Shown: positions 21,761 through 32,341 of the stretch, piece by piece
Numbering within the stretch: the stretch's first letter is position 1
Layout: every line of letters begins with the position of its first letter
Assembly: GCF_000003605.2 (NCBI RefSeq)
Contig: NW_003155736.1
Span: 746,977 to 779,365 of the forward strand
Source: Saccoglossus kowalevskii
Lineage: Eukaryota > Hemichordata > Enteropneusta > Harrimaniidae
Length of the DNA: 32,389 nt
Reading direction: 5' to 3'
Notes under the pieces: generated by a model
Seen by the model: only the letters and a program-made list of their open reading frames with translations
Databases searched by the model: none
Told to the model about the DNA's origin: nothing
Position numbers and translations under genes: made by a program

Positions 21761-22973
21761 TTAGGAAAGACAACAGTGACACTCAATGTCCAAAACTGTC
21801 GCCTGGCACAAAAAATTTAAAAAAAAAACAAACAAAAAAACAACCTTCAAATAGTTAGTTACATATGGGTTCGTTTTATGCAAATTACACGATTTGATTA
21901 GCCTCGTCCGTGGACATTTTCTAGAACAGTGTAAACTTGACACAACTTCCAGATCGATTTGCGCACTTACGTTGCTGTCCGCAAAGCATGAGTCATGTAT
22001 GTAAGCTCGTAGTGAGGTTAATCGATTAATGTTGACGGGTCCCCAGTGACACTCGATAAATCGCAGCAGATGATAAACTCGCTGAACGCTATAGCAAGAA
22101 TCGTCAGAAGACACGTGTAGCGAAAAGAAAATACTAGTACATTATGCCTAATTACTGGTTCTAGTTACATCACGTTGTGTCGCCGCAACGTATAATGACT
22201 ATGTGTTATAGTTTAATTTGTGTAACTAATAAGCTGGTAAAACAAATATACACAGCCATTTTATTTTATTGCATTGATCATTTTATGCCGGTTACACTTT
22301 GTATTCGAGTATCCACAGAACACAAATTCGTTTCACATTCAAATCTTCGTGTGCAATGAAGCCGTTACACCGTGAAATTTGAGTCCGCGTGTTTTGTAAA
22401 AATCTGTTAGACCGATCCCCCTTGAGGATATGCATTCGATTGATGTCCAAAATCTAGTAATCTCTTTGGAAACGTTTTTTTTTTGCTTTTGCAAAAATGA
22501 AATGTCAAGCAAAAACTTGCGTGGGTGGTAACTTCGTCACAGTCTACCGAGCGCCTCTATATGCGTGAACTTATTTGGATTTTATTCGATATAACAGCAT
22601 AAATATTATTCAAACATATTTCCGGTAATTTGTCATATGACTGTTGTCTACTCAGTTAATGAGATCACATCGCGTGAACAATTTACTTCGCTGTGTTTTT
22701 GTTGTGATCAATTCTCGCTCATATCTCCATTAAACGAGCACAGTTGACGCAGAATTGATTACTGTCAACCAATTGTATACGTTGTGTTTTTGTAATTTTC
22801 TCCGATGACTCATCACTTGCAAAGTTTTGGATTTTACTTACTCGGGTCGTTAAACATTCAATATTTATCAACTGCAAAACATTCTGTGTAAAATGTTATC
22901 GTTTTTGCAATAAAATGAAATATCATAAAATACCACAAAGTACAATACGATATGATACGATGCGAATCAATGC

Positions 22974-23111
22974 GAATAGAATAGAATAGAATAGAATAGA
23001 ATAGAATAGAATAGAATAGAATAGAATAGAATAGAATAGAATAGAATAGAATAAAATAGAATAGAATAGAATAGAATAGAATAGAATAGAATAGAATAGA
23101 ATAGAATAGAA
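22974..23111 (+). repeat. (GAATA)n pentanucleotide microsatellite
   Basis: About 27 copies of GAATA, with one G-to-A change at 23054. The left flank (22941-22973) is a degenerate run of similar five-base words (ACAAT, ACGAT, ATGAT, ACGAT, GCGAA, TCAAT), probably older decayed copies. The open frame on the minus strand through it is an artefact of the repeat. Confidence 0.97.
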
Positions 23112-23552
23112 ACATTAATCCATGAAAACCAAGTCAAGGTTGAGTAAACATATTTTTTAACCTGAAAAGTGACTCACATTACGCCATCGTGGGACGCATT
23201 GTCATTAGGGACGATACGACCATTCTGAGGCATTGATTTTCGATACAAACATCCTATTAACTCTGGGATGAAGAATGAGTCATACTCTGATTAGTTAAAT
23301 GTAAACAACAGTCGCTTGGCCGAGTCTGGCCAGGCACCATTTATTCGCTTATTATACACGTACTGAGGCCTAGTTAAAAGTTTCGCAAGACAATTTCACC
23401 AGCATAACGATCACAGATAATTTCTTATTGGTCATTAGCGGCATGAAACAAAGGACATGAGACTTTACGCTCCCGAGTATGTGCTTAACTCCCCGTGTAG
23501 CCTGAAACGAGAACTGGACAGCGGCTGACTATTTTGTATTTAATGAAATTAC

Positions 23553-23555
<3 letters not shown>

Positions 23556-23619
<64 letters not shown>
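23556..23619. repeat. (AT)n microsatellite, 32 repeats
   Basis: Sixty-four uninterrupted bases of alternating A and T, then a G and a short TATA continuation. It is likely to be length-polymorphic. Confidence 0.98.
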
Positions 23620-23625
<6 letters not shown>

Positions 23626-26343
23626 GTTAATTTGTCTAACGATCCGCGAAGTAGAATAATGCCTGTAAATTACATCTGTATGCATGTTTGAAAACTGCTT
23701 TAGTGCGTATCGCACCGTCACAATCATATTGCCAAGGTTTACCTGATTTTAGCCATGCACCGAGTATGCACGGACTTATTCTTTAAGGTTATCTTGGGCT
23801 ACAAACTATCATATTTATTTTACATACGGCCCTGAAATCCCAGAACAAAGACATATTGCTGTGACCAGCCAACTGATTGATGGGAAATGTCTGAGGCGAT
23901 TATCAAAATCAAAGCAATTCCGCTGACATACAGAATATTGAGTGGATATGTACATGTAATATTTATCTTTCGTACGAACGTTGGAAGGTGTCAACGTCTT
24001 AATTACGGTTGCTCGAGGAGCGGGTGTCTAGTCTTAATATTGAGATGACATATCATCCATAATCGATCAGCGCAACCATGCGTCTCCTTCAGACCCATAG
24101 TCGCCACCTCAAACCGGGAAAGCGACTAAATCTTCATCTAAACTGTGTTTTTTTCTTGAAATACCCATTATCATTTGTAATAACTTCTAATTGGAAGAAC
24201 CCATGAATGGAATATAATTTAAAAAAAAACTACAAGGCTTCTTATCTTGTGTAATTCTTCACAGTGTCGCATTTCATCTAGAATATGTGTGATTAGACAA
24301 CAGTTGCCGTGTTTACAGAAAGCTGTATTAACTCAACTTTTAAGTATCGAATGATACCGATTTGGTGACGTATCCAACCACCCCTCTTTCCACCCACTCG
24401 GTTGTATTTCGTCACTCGCTCCTCGCTCTGTGTGCCGCCATGCAAGATCGCACCACACAGATATGAAAAGATAGGAACAATAATATAGATGAGGGCGGGT
24501 GTGTGTGTGTGACGTGTAATGAGGGTGAATTTGGAGGGTATATATTTATTGTTAACTTTAGAAAAGCGATTGACGATGAGATGGGAGCACAAACGTAAAA
24601 GTGTGCAGGTGATTGGAAGAAAGGTGGAAAAAACGGACGCACTATGAAAACTGAAATAAAACTAAAAGGAAAAAGAGAAACTATATGATAATTCATTGTG
24701 GCCTAATTGGTATTCTCACTATGTTTTAATAGAATATCAAAAGCGTTGGTTTGTCATTCTGGGAGTGGCGTAGACTGTACTTCTCCCACACTGTTTGACG
24801 AGTGGCGACAGCAGCATTGACACTGTGAGCAGCTAACTCGTGGTTTCGTGCTCGAACCGCAGTTTTAATTGCCGCAACACGACTGTGTGAACGTACCGCA
24901 TGTTTCAATTACCCGCTGATATATGTGTATCGCCGTTAACGCGGCGGCGGATCTTCGGGGCTGACAACTTAACCAGCGCGTTAGGTTTGCATCAGTCAGT
25001 CGGGGCTTTTGATATATATGATACGCATCGAGTTTGGCTGGATCTGAACACTGATATGTAAATCCTAATCATACAGTATATATACGAATTGTTTTATACC
25101 ATTTAAACATGAATACATATTGCCAAACTAGTCCTAATTAAAATCGCTTATATAATAATGCCGCTTCATATTAATAATTTTTCCAGTCTCCACGGTGTTC
25201 GGTTTTCACCGAATTCGTAATCCGACGGTAATTGGGCTGGCCTAGTTACGGTATGACTCTGCATATCGGCTGGGAATATATACTACTCTGTTTGTACAGT
25301 CATTAAATCAATGCAATGGTTTGTCTGTTGGTGTGCTTATTTTACTAAAAACCGATCCCTTCAGAGTATAATCAAGCAATTCAATAGTTGACAACAGACA
25401 CTCTGTAATTCCGATATTGCTACCTATCCGGTTAAGGTGGGTTGGGGGTTGGGCGTTGATGTGGGTGCCGAACTGAAATTGACCCCGATTATCACTGTTT
25501 GGCTTCGAACACATTTGGGGTCAAGAGATTATATTCGATTGGATTTTAGCCAATTTTAGTCACATTATGACCCATTTGTACGTTATCAATTCCACCATCT
25601 TTTTTATCTGGTTCGTAACTAATCGTGTTATTACATTCCTCCAATTACATATATCGGACACGTCTAATACTGTCCATGATATCAGAAACTCGTATATTGA
25701 GTTGCTCGCGACTAACTTGCATGTTAAGTAGCTGATTTGCATATATTGTCTTGGACAACCAATCAAATCAAACTTTATTTTTGAGTGATGACTATTCTAA
25801 AGTTATGGTTGGTCATATTAAATCGAGGAGGGATGCAAGGTGGCATATGGAGGTATATTTTGTGATTTTTTTGGTATTTGTTATATTCGAAAGTGCTTAT
25901 CAACTTCACATCTATTGTGGGTAGATGTCGAATATGCAATATTCCCAGAATATACCTTCCCCTTGTTTGTAATAGTCTAACCCTTATTCATATTCGTTCA
26001 CTCAAGGCACGTGACAGATCGATACCAATTAGAATGGGGTGTCTGATACTATAAGCACCGAGTGCACCGAGCCGAAAATGGAATGGTCTGAGCGTTATTT
26101 GAACAGTGACGCAATAAAGCTTCGTGCCGCTGTCTTTATAGAACATTTATTCTGGAAATCCCAGACGTCTGTTTGATTACATGGGTGTTTGTACGTGACG
26201 AGACTAAACAATAACAACCAAAATTGCCATAAATTATGTACATTATTGCGTATCGAATCGCTATCTTTGAAACCACTATGTAGAGGGAACCCAGCAGATG
26301 TTCTGAAAATATTTGTTTTTATATAATGATGATAACTTTCATA

Positions 26344-26400
26344 TCAAGGTCACATTATTTTAAAAATTCATTGATATTATTTTTATTGCAGTCAAGGTCA
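26344..26400 (+). promoter_or_regulatory. Paired extended nuclear-receptor half sites
   Basis: TCAAGGTCA occurs at 26344-26352 and again at 26392-26400. In both cases it is followed by CAT, so a 12-base word TCAAGGTCACAT is repeated exactly, 48 bases apart. TCAAGGTCA is the ideal monomer site of SF-1/NR5A and ERR type receptors. The pair may be an intronic enhancer of NDNF; this is inference from motif identity. Confidence 0.4.
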
Positions 26401-26488
26401 CATACGTAATACTACATACTTTGGTAGTATGGTTGTTTCGGCGATCGAGCTTGGGATATTTACGTTTTACATTTCGGGTATTTTTTGA

Positions 26489-26510
26489 AAAACAAAACAA
26501 AACAAAACAA
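26489..26510 (+). repeat. Short (AAAAC)n repeat
   Basis: Four copies of AAAAC in a row. Confidence 0.85.
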
Positions 26511-27595
26511 TTTTATAATTTTCCGAGATTGATGGCACATATTAGCTTATTGATATTTCACATATTGAGTTCTTGTGAGAGTATGATACTGTTTTTTTCG
26601 CTGATTTCCACGTTCTACGGTTGAGAATTTGTAACCCCATGTCGTTGATCGCGACAGCGAAACCAATCGAGCTACAGAACTGCAGCTATGATCGCGATAA
26701 ACCTAATTGTACGCTCTAGGATATATTTCATGGACTCCGACTACGAATACCCAGGGGCATGTCACTGTTGCTTCTAAAACTATTGTCAGTAAGCATTACG
26801 AATATGATGCACTATGAGCAGTAAAAAAATATTGCAAAACATCACTGTCGAACCGACACGGCACATGCCCTGGCAAAATTGTATCAACACGACACAACCT
26901 GCAACGTAGATATCGTTACAATTTCCTCCCAGGCACTGCCAGATCAGACACTCGTTTGAGTCTACTGCCCTCATCTGTTGACTCCCAGAACGCCACACAC
27001 AGAACAATGAAGGTTCACGTACAACATCAAACGCGGTGCTATTTATAGAAAACCAGTGAGGCTATCGACTGATGATATTCTGGCCGCCGACCAAGAAAAA
27101 AAGGGTCAATGTCTTCAGCAACGTAAAAAGGCGGATATTGACCTTCGAAAAATGACAGATAATTGATGCGTAGTCTTATCGCGGATTATTGAGTTATCTA
27201 CCCAGAACATAAAAAAAATGTAATTTATCTCGGCTGTTTGGAATTCTGTTCACAACGCGCCGCTATGGTCAACTGAATATGAACTCTGTCACAATTTGCA
27301 GTGACGAGATCCACCGGGGAATAAGTTGACCTGCAGTATAATGTAATGTATTAGACAAGAAGCTTTAGATACTCACTTCGAAATCCAATGAGATGATGGA
27401 CGCGTCAGTCACACATACTAAACCGTAGAATAAAACTTATTAGCAAAATACTAACGAACACACTTTGAAACACACTATTACAATTATTATTAATTATTAT
27501 GTTGTAGATTAAACAATACTTAGCAATCTTAATCACCCCCTTTGCAATGTGACCGAATTAAATGCCGAACTAATTGCATTAGGCAGATTGCTAGC

Positions 27596-27693
27596 AAATA
27601 AAACAAATAATAAACGAAAACAAAAATGATTCACTCATACGAAAAAACAATAAATAAAAAACAAAAGCAAACAAACAAAAAACCAAAACAAAA
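27596..27693 (+). repeat. A-rich tract in intron 2
   Basis: About 100 bases composed almost wholly of A with scattered C, T and G (AAACAAATAATAAACG, AAACAAACAAAAAACC). It may be a low-complexity expansion or the decayed tail of a retrotransposed element. It ends 230 bases before the acceptor of coding exon 3. Confidence 0.7.
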
Positions 27694-27763
27694 TGTATTC
27701 CACCTGTTTCGTAACTTGGATTATATACCCAACGAAAATTAACATGTAGGATGCATAAAGCAG

Positions 27764-27777
27764 ACACAAGGTGGCGC
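27764..27777 (+). promoter_or_regulatory. CTCF-like motif before exon 3 (candidate)
   Basis: ACACAAGGTGGCGC matches 12 of 14 positions of the CTCF consensus, with the full AGGTGGCGC core. A similar site in the same orientation lies beyond the gene at 29837-29850. Confidence 0.2.
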
Positions 27778-27922
27778 TCTTTCATGTATTTTGCAAAACG
27801 TGGGAAGGATTATTACCGAGTTGTGGCGCTGTTCCCCAGATCATATTATCGGGTACATCGCATAATATCATAATTTTTAATTTATTTATTAATTGATTTT
27901 TATTTTTCTGTTTGTTTGTCAG

Positions 27923-29289
27923 GAGATGATATAGCTGAGGAGTTCGAAGAACAGATGCCCAATTTAAGGACAGATTCCCCAAATCTAATTTTAAAAAGTT
28001 ATATTGGGTTCAAGCGAGAAACGTATCTTGTGCACGATTCTCCGGCTGGAGAATTTATGCTTCAAATTCGGTCACCAGAAACAGATACCAATGTGTATAT
28101 ATATGCCACGACATCACCTGATTCCGATCGACCCTACCCTGAACTTCCCACGGACCCCAGGTTGGACGTGGCATCGGTTAACCGAGATAGTGTAACGCTT
28201 GGATGGAAGGCTTCGCCGACGAACGCTTTGCATCAGGAACCCATAAAGTATTGCGTAACTGCCAACACCAAGACACACTTTGATTCGCTGTGCGGGTTCC
28301 AGAGTTTTTACGGACTTGAACCACCACCCGCGCTTCCACCTAACTTCGGGTTTGGGTTTGAATTTGAGATGGAAATCATACAGCGCCATCGCGAAATCGA
28401 ACGGAGGTACAGACAAAAATCGAGAGAGATACGGAAGCATGATTACCATATAGAATGTGTAGGTACGAAGACGCAGCACACATTCTTGAATCTACTTCCG
28501 AGTAAACAGTATTACTTCGACTTATTTGTCGTGAATAGAGTCAATAACTACAGCAGCACGTACGTTGGAGTTAGCTTGAAAACAAAGAAAAGGAATCAAC
28601 ACAAAATCATAGACATGAAAGACGGGAAGCTTGTCACAACCTCTGTGAAAAAGTCCAATTCGCCGAAGTCTTTTCGATATCGCGTCTTTGAGCACACCGA
28701 CCACTTGTTGTTCACCGTTCATCCGTGTTCGGCGCAAGTTCATGCAGAAATTTGGAAGGACGACGAGATGGTGCAGGGTATGGACATTGCGGATTTGAGT
28801 AACATAACGTTCAACGACGTGACACCTGGAGAATACTTTGTGAAATTATCCAACTCTAGGAGGCGCCCCACATCAGTTAAAGTATTAGCTACCAGGCGAC
28901 TTTCGAAGTACCCCTACCCGGTCATGCCAGACGACACGCGAATAATAGAATTTGAGAGGGGACGCAAATGTGATTCTGTTACTCTGGCTTGGCTGGCTAC
29001 CAAGGGAAAGGCACTGTACTGCTTATACAAGCGAGAGATTAAGCAAGAGACCAGACGTTCTTCGAATACGAATACTTGCCATGGTCCCGAGCTGCGGAAA
29101 AAGACTGAAAAAATGTTTTGCCGCCATAATAACGATAGAAACTCCAATGGCAAAACTGCTCCTATGTCAGAAATGGTGAGCGGACTGTCACCCGGCACGA
29201 CATACAGGTTTGATGTGTATGTGGATAGCTATGGATCAGAGACCCTTCCTTACGACAGTATCTGGGTCACTACGAAAGACCAGTGCTAA
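27923..29289 (+). CDS. NDNF: NDNF homologue, coding exon 3 (FN3 domains, stop)
   Basis: This exon encodes the last two bases of G105 and residues 106-559, ending at TAA (29287-29289). The family is the secreted glycoprotein NDNF; in vertebrates it supports neuron survival and migration, while its role in invertebrates is not known to me. Visible parts: the end of the N-terminal beta-sandwich (to about 174); PYPELPTDPRLDV and the first FN3 domain (about 175-326) with a charged insert rich in R, E and K at about 240-280; a second beta-sandwich-like region (333-433); and the second FN3 domain (435-557). Sequons are at N313 (NYS) and N398 (NIT). Cysteines are at 215, 228, 283, 373, 454, 471, 490, 504 and 559. 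The acceptor is TTTGTCAG|GAGATG. No frameshift or internal stop is seen. The total of 559 residues is close to the human protein (568, from memory). Confidence 0.96.
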
Positions 29290-29755
29290 ACAATGCTTTT
29301 TGTTTACATAATTATTTCTGATGGATAAGTGCTTTAAACATATTTGTACAAATATGGTTGAATTTACATTTTGCTTCATGGAGTAGGACAGAAAACTACA
29401 AATGACAGGCAACAAAGGTCTATGATGTTTACCGAGATCTGCATTCCAGCTGTCATTGCTACTCAGCTGTCTTCTGTGAAAAGTGTTGACAATTCCAATT
29501 CAAAATGGCGCCATTTCATTGGACTGTTTTTTTTCAGAACGATCTGATTTTCTCTTACTCTCGAATCATCCTAGCTCAATGCGCGTCACTTCGCTCCAAG
29601 TGTATTGTAATAACTTGTATGTGATGCTTACCTATTATTACGGAAACTGAAGAACTACAAACATTCGTCTTGTTTTGAAAACTATTCGTTTGTGTTACGT
29701 TCACACAAACATCAGAGAAAGTAAGAGAGAATAAACATTATAAATGTGACCTCCC
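29290..29755 (+). other. Probable NDNF 3' UTR with poly(A) signal
   Basis: The first AATAAA after the stop is at 29730-29735, giving a 3' UTR of about 460 bases. Two perfect palindromes lie within it: CATATTTGTACAAATATG (29339-29356) and AAATGGCGCCATTT (29503-29516). The latter contains YY1-type CCAT/ATGG motifs and is followed by CATTGG, an inverted CCAAT box. The extent of the UTR is inferred from the signal alone. Confidence 0.5.
29730..29735 (+). terminator. Poly(A) signal AATAAA (candidate)
   Basis: Canonical hexamer 440 bases after the NDNF stop codon, followed by AT- and TG-containing sequence. No earlier AATAAA or ATTAAA was seen in the UTR. Confidence 0.5.
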
Positions 29756-31301
29756 TAAACTGAACACCTAGATATCAATAGGGAATTTTGTTGTAATTAG
29801 CAAATACACCACCAGAGTTTGTGAAAACAATAACAAACTGTAGGTGGCGCCATTGCGCGGGTGCATCGCGAGAGCGTTTACTGCTCTCAATGAAGCTGTG
29901 CTTCTTATGATCCGATGATTAGAAAGAACACTGAACCTACGTAATCCAACCGGATATGGAAAATGTGCGGTTGCAAAATAAGAAGTAAGCAATTACTGGA
30001 TGATAGAATGATTCATGTTGCGGGGCGATTGAATAGCGCCGTATGCGGTGCAATTGGCGAAATAGGGAAACTGCCAGACACGAACTGCTTAATTGTCGAA
30101 TACAGTAGAGTGGTCGTCCAAACATTTGCAAATTTATAACCCCCTCCAAATTAAGATTTCATGTTTTAAAGAAGATGTACATATATATCAATGACGTCAT
30201 TTAATCACGTGACCTAACTCAGCAAAGATTATGTAATTGCCACGCTGAATGCCCGCTTTGCTATGTTGGGCAGCTGGTCTCAAAATATTTCACTGTCATT
30301 GTAAACTTGGCAGTACTTTATTTATTAATTATTAAGTCTATTTAACCGCGATAGATATGGACTGCACCAGAGCTTAGTAAATCCCAGCGTTACCTTCAAA
30401 AAATGAACCTTTTGGCCCGCCATCTTGGCGACCTTCAACCCCGGAAGAGTATTCTCCTTCATTGTATTTATTATGAGTGATTATGTCGTTATACTACATC
30501 TATGTGTTAAGAAGTGCGTCTAGAGAATGACCTCAACATTTCGCTACCAAGTAACTATGTCAAAAATGTCATTACTATTTTACGCCAGTATAAAGACAGT
30601 TGTAATACAGTATGCAGAGTGTAATTATTAAGTTCGTTTTGGTAACTTTGGCCCAAGTTGAATTCTTTATCCGAATCTAATATACACTCGCTTGAACGAA
30701 TTGTAGCGTTGTATTGTCGAATTGTTTTTTTCCACATAAAAAAGAATTTCAAGAACGTTCATGTATGTTAATCACGATGTAAAATATTCCGATATAATGA
30801 ATGCACTTTGTAGAGAGGTGATTCTTATTTATAACATAGGTTGTTCGAGTATACCGAACCACCATTGTATACAATGTGACTTTTCGTTTTAGTGGATTAT
30901 TATCTAAAATACAACCAACTAGTCGGTAATCCAGTAACCTATCATGTCTGTGTTTTTTTTTTATGTCACGCGTGTTGTATGCAGAGAGATACCCCTGGCG
31001 CTTACACCGTGATAATGTGTGTTGGCTTGCGCTTGAATAAGAATGTGTAGACCCAACGTGCTTGGTTCGATTCGGTGAATTCCATCCCGAAGGGCGAAGC
31101 CATAAGAAGCGCGTTACGAAAGGAGAAGACACTTATTCAGAACCGTCGTGTTTAAAAATACAAATTAAATATTTACCGCAAACAAAAACGACACCACTGT
31201 GATATAACATCACTCAATTTTATTGATGTTGTACTTATCTCATTTCGTGACGTAAAACAATTGAATAAAACGCCATATTGGTAAGATCAGCATCGCAGTG
31301 A
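29756..31301. other. Downstream intergenic; regulatory-type motifs, no gene
   Basis: No exon is recognised. A GC-rich patch at 29837-29880 has a CTCF-like TAGGTGGCGC and ATCGCGAGAG. A CRE (TGACGTCA, 30192-30199) and an E-box (TCACGTGAC, 30205-30213) are close together. CCCGCCATCTTGGC at about 30417-30430 fits the YY1 site. These could belong to a promoter of a neighbouring gene outside the window, but no transcript is visible. Confidence 0.4.
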
Positions 31302-31567
31302 TTGGCCAATGAAATTGATGCTAGCCAAAGTCAGCATTGTTGGCCAATGAAGTTGGAGCTAGCCAAAGTCAGCTTTGTTGGCCAATGAAGTTGTATCTAG
31401 CCAAAGTCAGCTTTGTTGGCCAATGAAGTTGGAGCTAGCCAAAGTCAGCTTTGTTGGCCAATGAAGTTGTATCTAGCCAAAGTCAGCTTTGTTGGCCAAT
31501 GAAGTTGGAGCTAGCCAAAGTCAGCTTTGTTGGCCAATGAAGTTGGAGCTAGCCAAAGTCAGCTTTG
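31302..31567. repeat. 38-bp minisatellite, seven units, each with a CCAAT box
   Basis: Seven head-to-tail units start with TTGGCCAATGAA at 31302, 31340, 31378, 31416, 31454, 31492 and 31530. The first unit is slightly diverged; units 2, 4, 6 and 7 are identical; units 3 and 5 carry GTATC instead of GGAGC, so part of the array alternates as a 76-bp dimer. Each unit contains GGCCAATGA, a perfect match to the NF-Y/CCAAT-box consensus RRCCAATSR, and the palindrome TTGGCCAA. The array ends in a broken eighth start (TTGG, 31568). It lies 2 kb beyond the NDNF stop. Confidence 0.97.
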
Positions 31568-32141
31568 TTGGACGTGTCGCTGGGTCTTAAATGTGGCATT
31601 TAGTCGGGTTTCATTATGCTAAAAAATTAAGCCTTTGACGGGATGTGCCAAGCCTTACATCAATACATAGATTAATTCTTTATCGCAGTGATCATTGGAG
31701 TAGATTTTTGATGGTAAATATTTTATTTTTAATTTCAAACGAACCTTCTCATGTCTTCCCTTCTCGTAACTTTATTATTCGCTTCACTTCGTTCCATTAT
31801 TACACGTTGGTAATCTCCTGTGTGTGTATTTATCTGCGAGCATGTCTTTCCTTCTATTTTATGGAGACAGCGTCGTTTATCGAGAATCGGTGTACGGGAA
31901 AATGTCATGCGAGCTGGCGAAGCTGGTATTGCCTGATGGTGGTCGGGGTAGGGTGGGTGTAAAGTTAGGACGTGTATGCGTCACTCATACATTTAGGGCG
32001 ATATAATTAACCCCGTCACGTTAGGCTGCGTGCACATTTGTTTCTCTTAAGAACCCAACTTGTAAATGGGAACACATTAAAAGACAATAATTGTTCCACT
32101 GAATTGCAAAAGACGTCGTTTCAGTATAAGGTGATATTTTT

Positions 32142-32173
32142 GACTCCCATGTGCAAAGCACAAAATGGGAGTC
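32142..32173. repeat. Compact hairpin (9 + 4 bp stem)
   Basis: GACTCCCAT (32142-32150) pairs perfectly with ATGGGAGTC (32165-32173). Inside, GTGC and GCAC pair around AAA, giving a 13-bp stem with a three-base bulge. It stands 24 bases before the GT microsatellite. Confidence 0.75.
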
Positions 32174-32195
32174 TTGGCGGTTAGTGTGTCTGTAT

Positions 32196-32197
<2 letters not shown>

Positions 32198-32238
<41 letters not shown>
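32198..32238 (+). repeat. (GT)n microsatellite
   Basis: Forty-one uninterrupted bases of alternating G and T. Confidence 0.98.
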
Positions 32239-32243
<5 letters not shown>

Positions 32244-32292
32244 ATTTGGATTGCTATATGTTGCGAGGACAAAAATACAGATATATACCTAC

Positions 32293-32341
32293 TTCCGAGG
32301 ACATACACACCTTCCGAGGACCTTTTTCATAGTCCTCGGAA
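32293..32341. repeat. TTCCGAGGAC direct and inverted repeats
   Basis: TTCCGAGGAC occurs at 32293-32302 and 32312-32321 and as the exact complement GTCCTCGGAA at 32332-32341. The last two form a perfect ten-base stem with a ten-base loop. A partial copy, GCGAGGAC, lies near 32260. It may be the end of a repeat element cut by the window edge. Confidence 0.7.

Larger units (their letters stand above)
20168..27922 (+). other. NDNF intron 2 (7,755 bp, phase 1)
   Basis: It begins GTAATT and ends with a strong pyrimidine tract, TTTCTGTTTGTTTGTCAG. It contains no nested gene that I can recognise. Its contents are listed separately: A-rich tracts near 20458-20486, diverged tandem duplications (20745-21050 and 21175-21320), a tRNA-derived element (21401 onward), GAATA and AT microsatellites, paired nuclear-receptor half sites (26344-26400), an (AAAAC)n stretch (26489-26510) and an A-rich stretch (27596-27693). 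The remainder, mainly 21770-22970, 23630-26340 and 26510-27595, shows nothing identifiable. Confidence 0.85.

Noticed and set aside
21761-22114. Minus-strand frame of 117 codons in intron 2
   Set aside because: The C-terminal part is poly-F/V from an A-rich tract; no known family and no splice support.
22858-23115. Minus-strand frame reading repeated FYSIL
   Set aside because: It is simply the GAATA microsatellite translated.
23485-23727. Minus-strand frame with alternating I and Y
   Set aside because: Translation of the (AT)n microsatellite.
31060-31080. B-box-like GGTTCGATTC suggesting a tRNA
   Set aside because: No A box at the right distance and no cloverleaf stems around it.
31302-31567. 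Possible CRISPR array
   Set aside because: Units are directly adjacent with no unique spacers, and the DNA is eukaryotic; it is a minisatellite.
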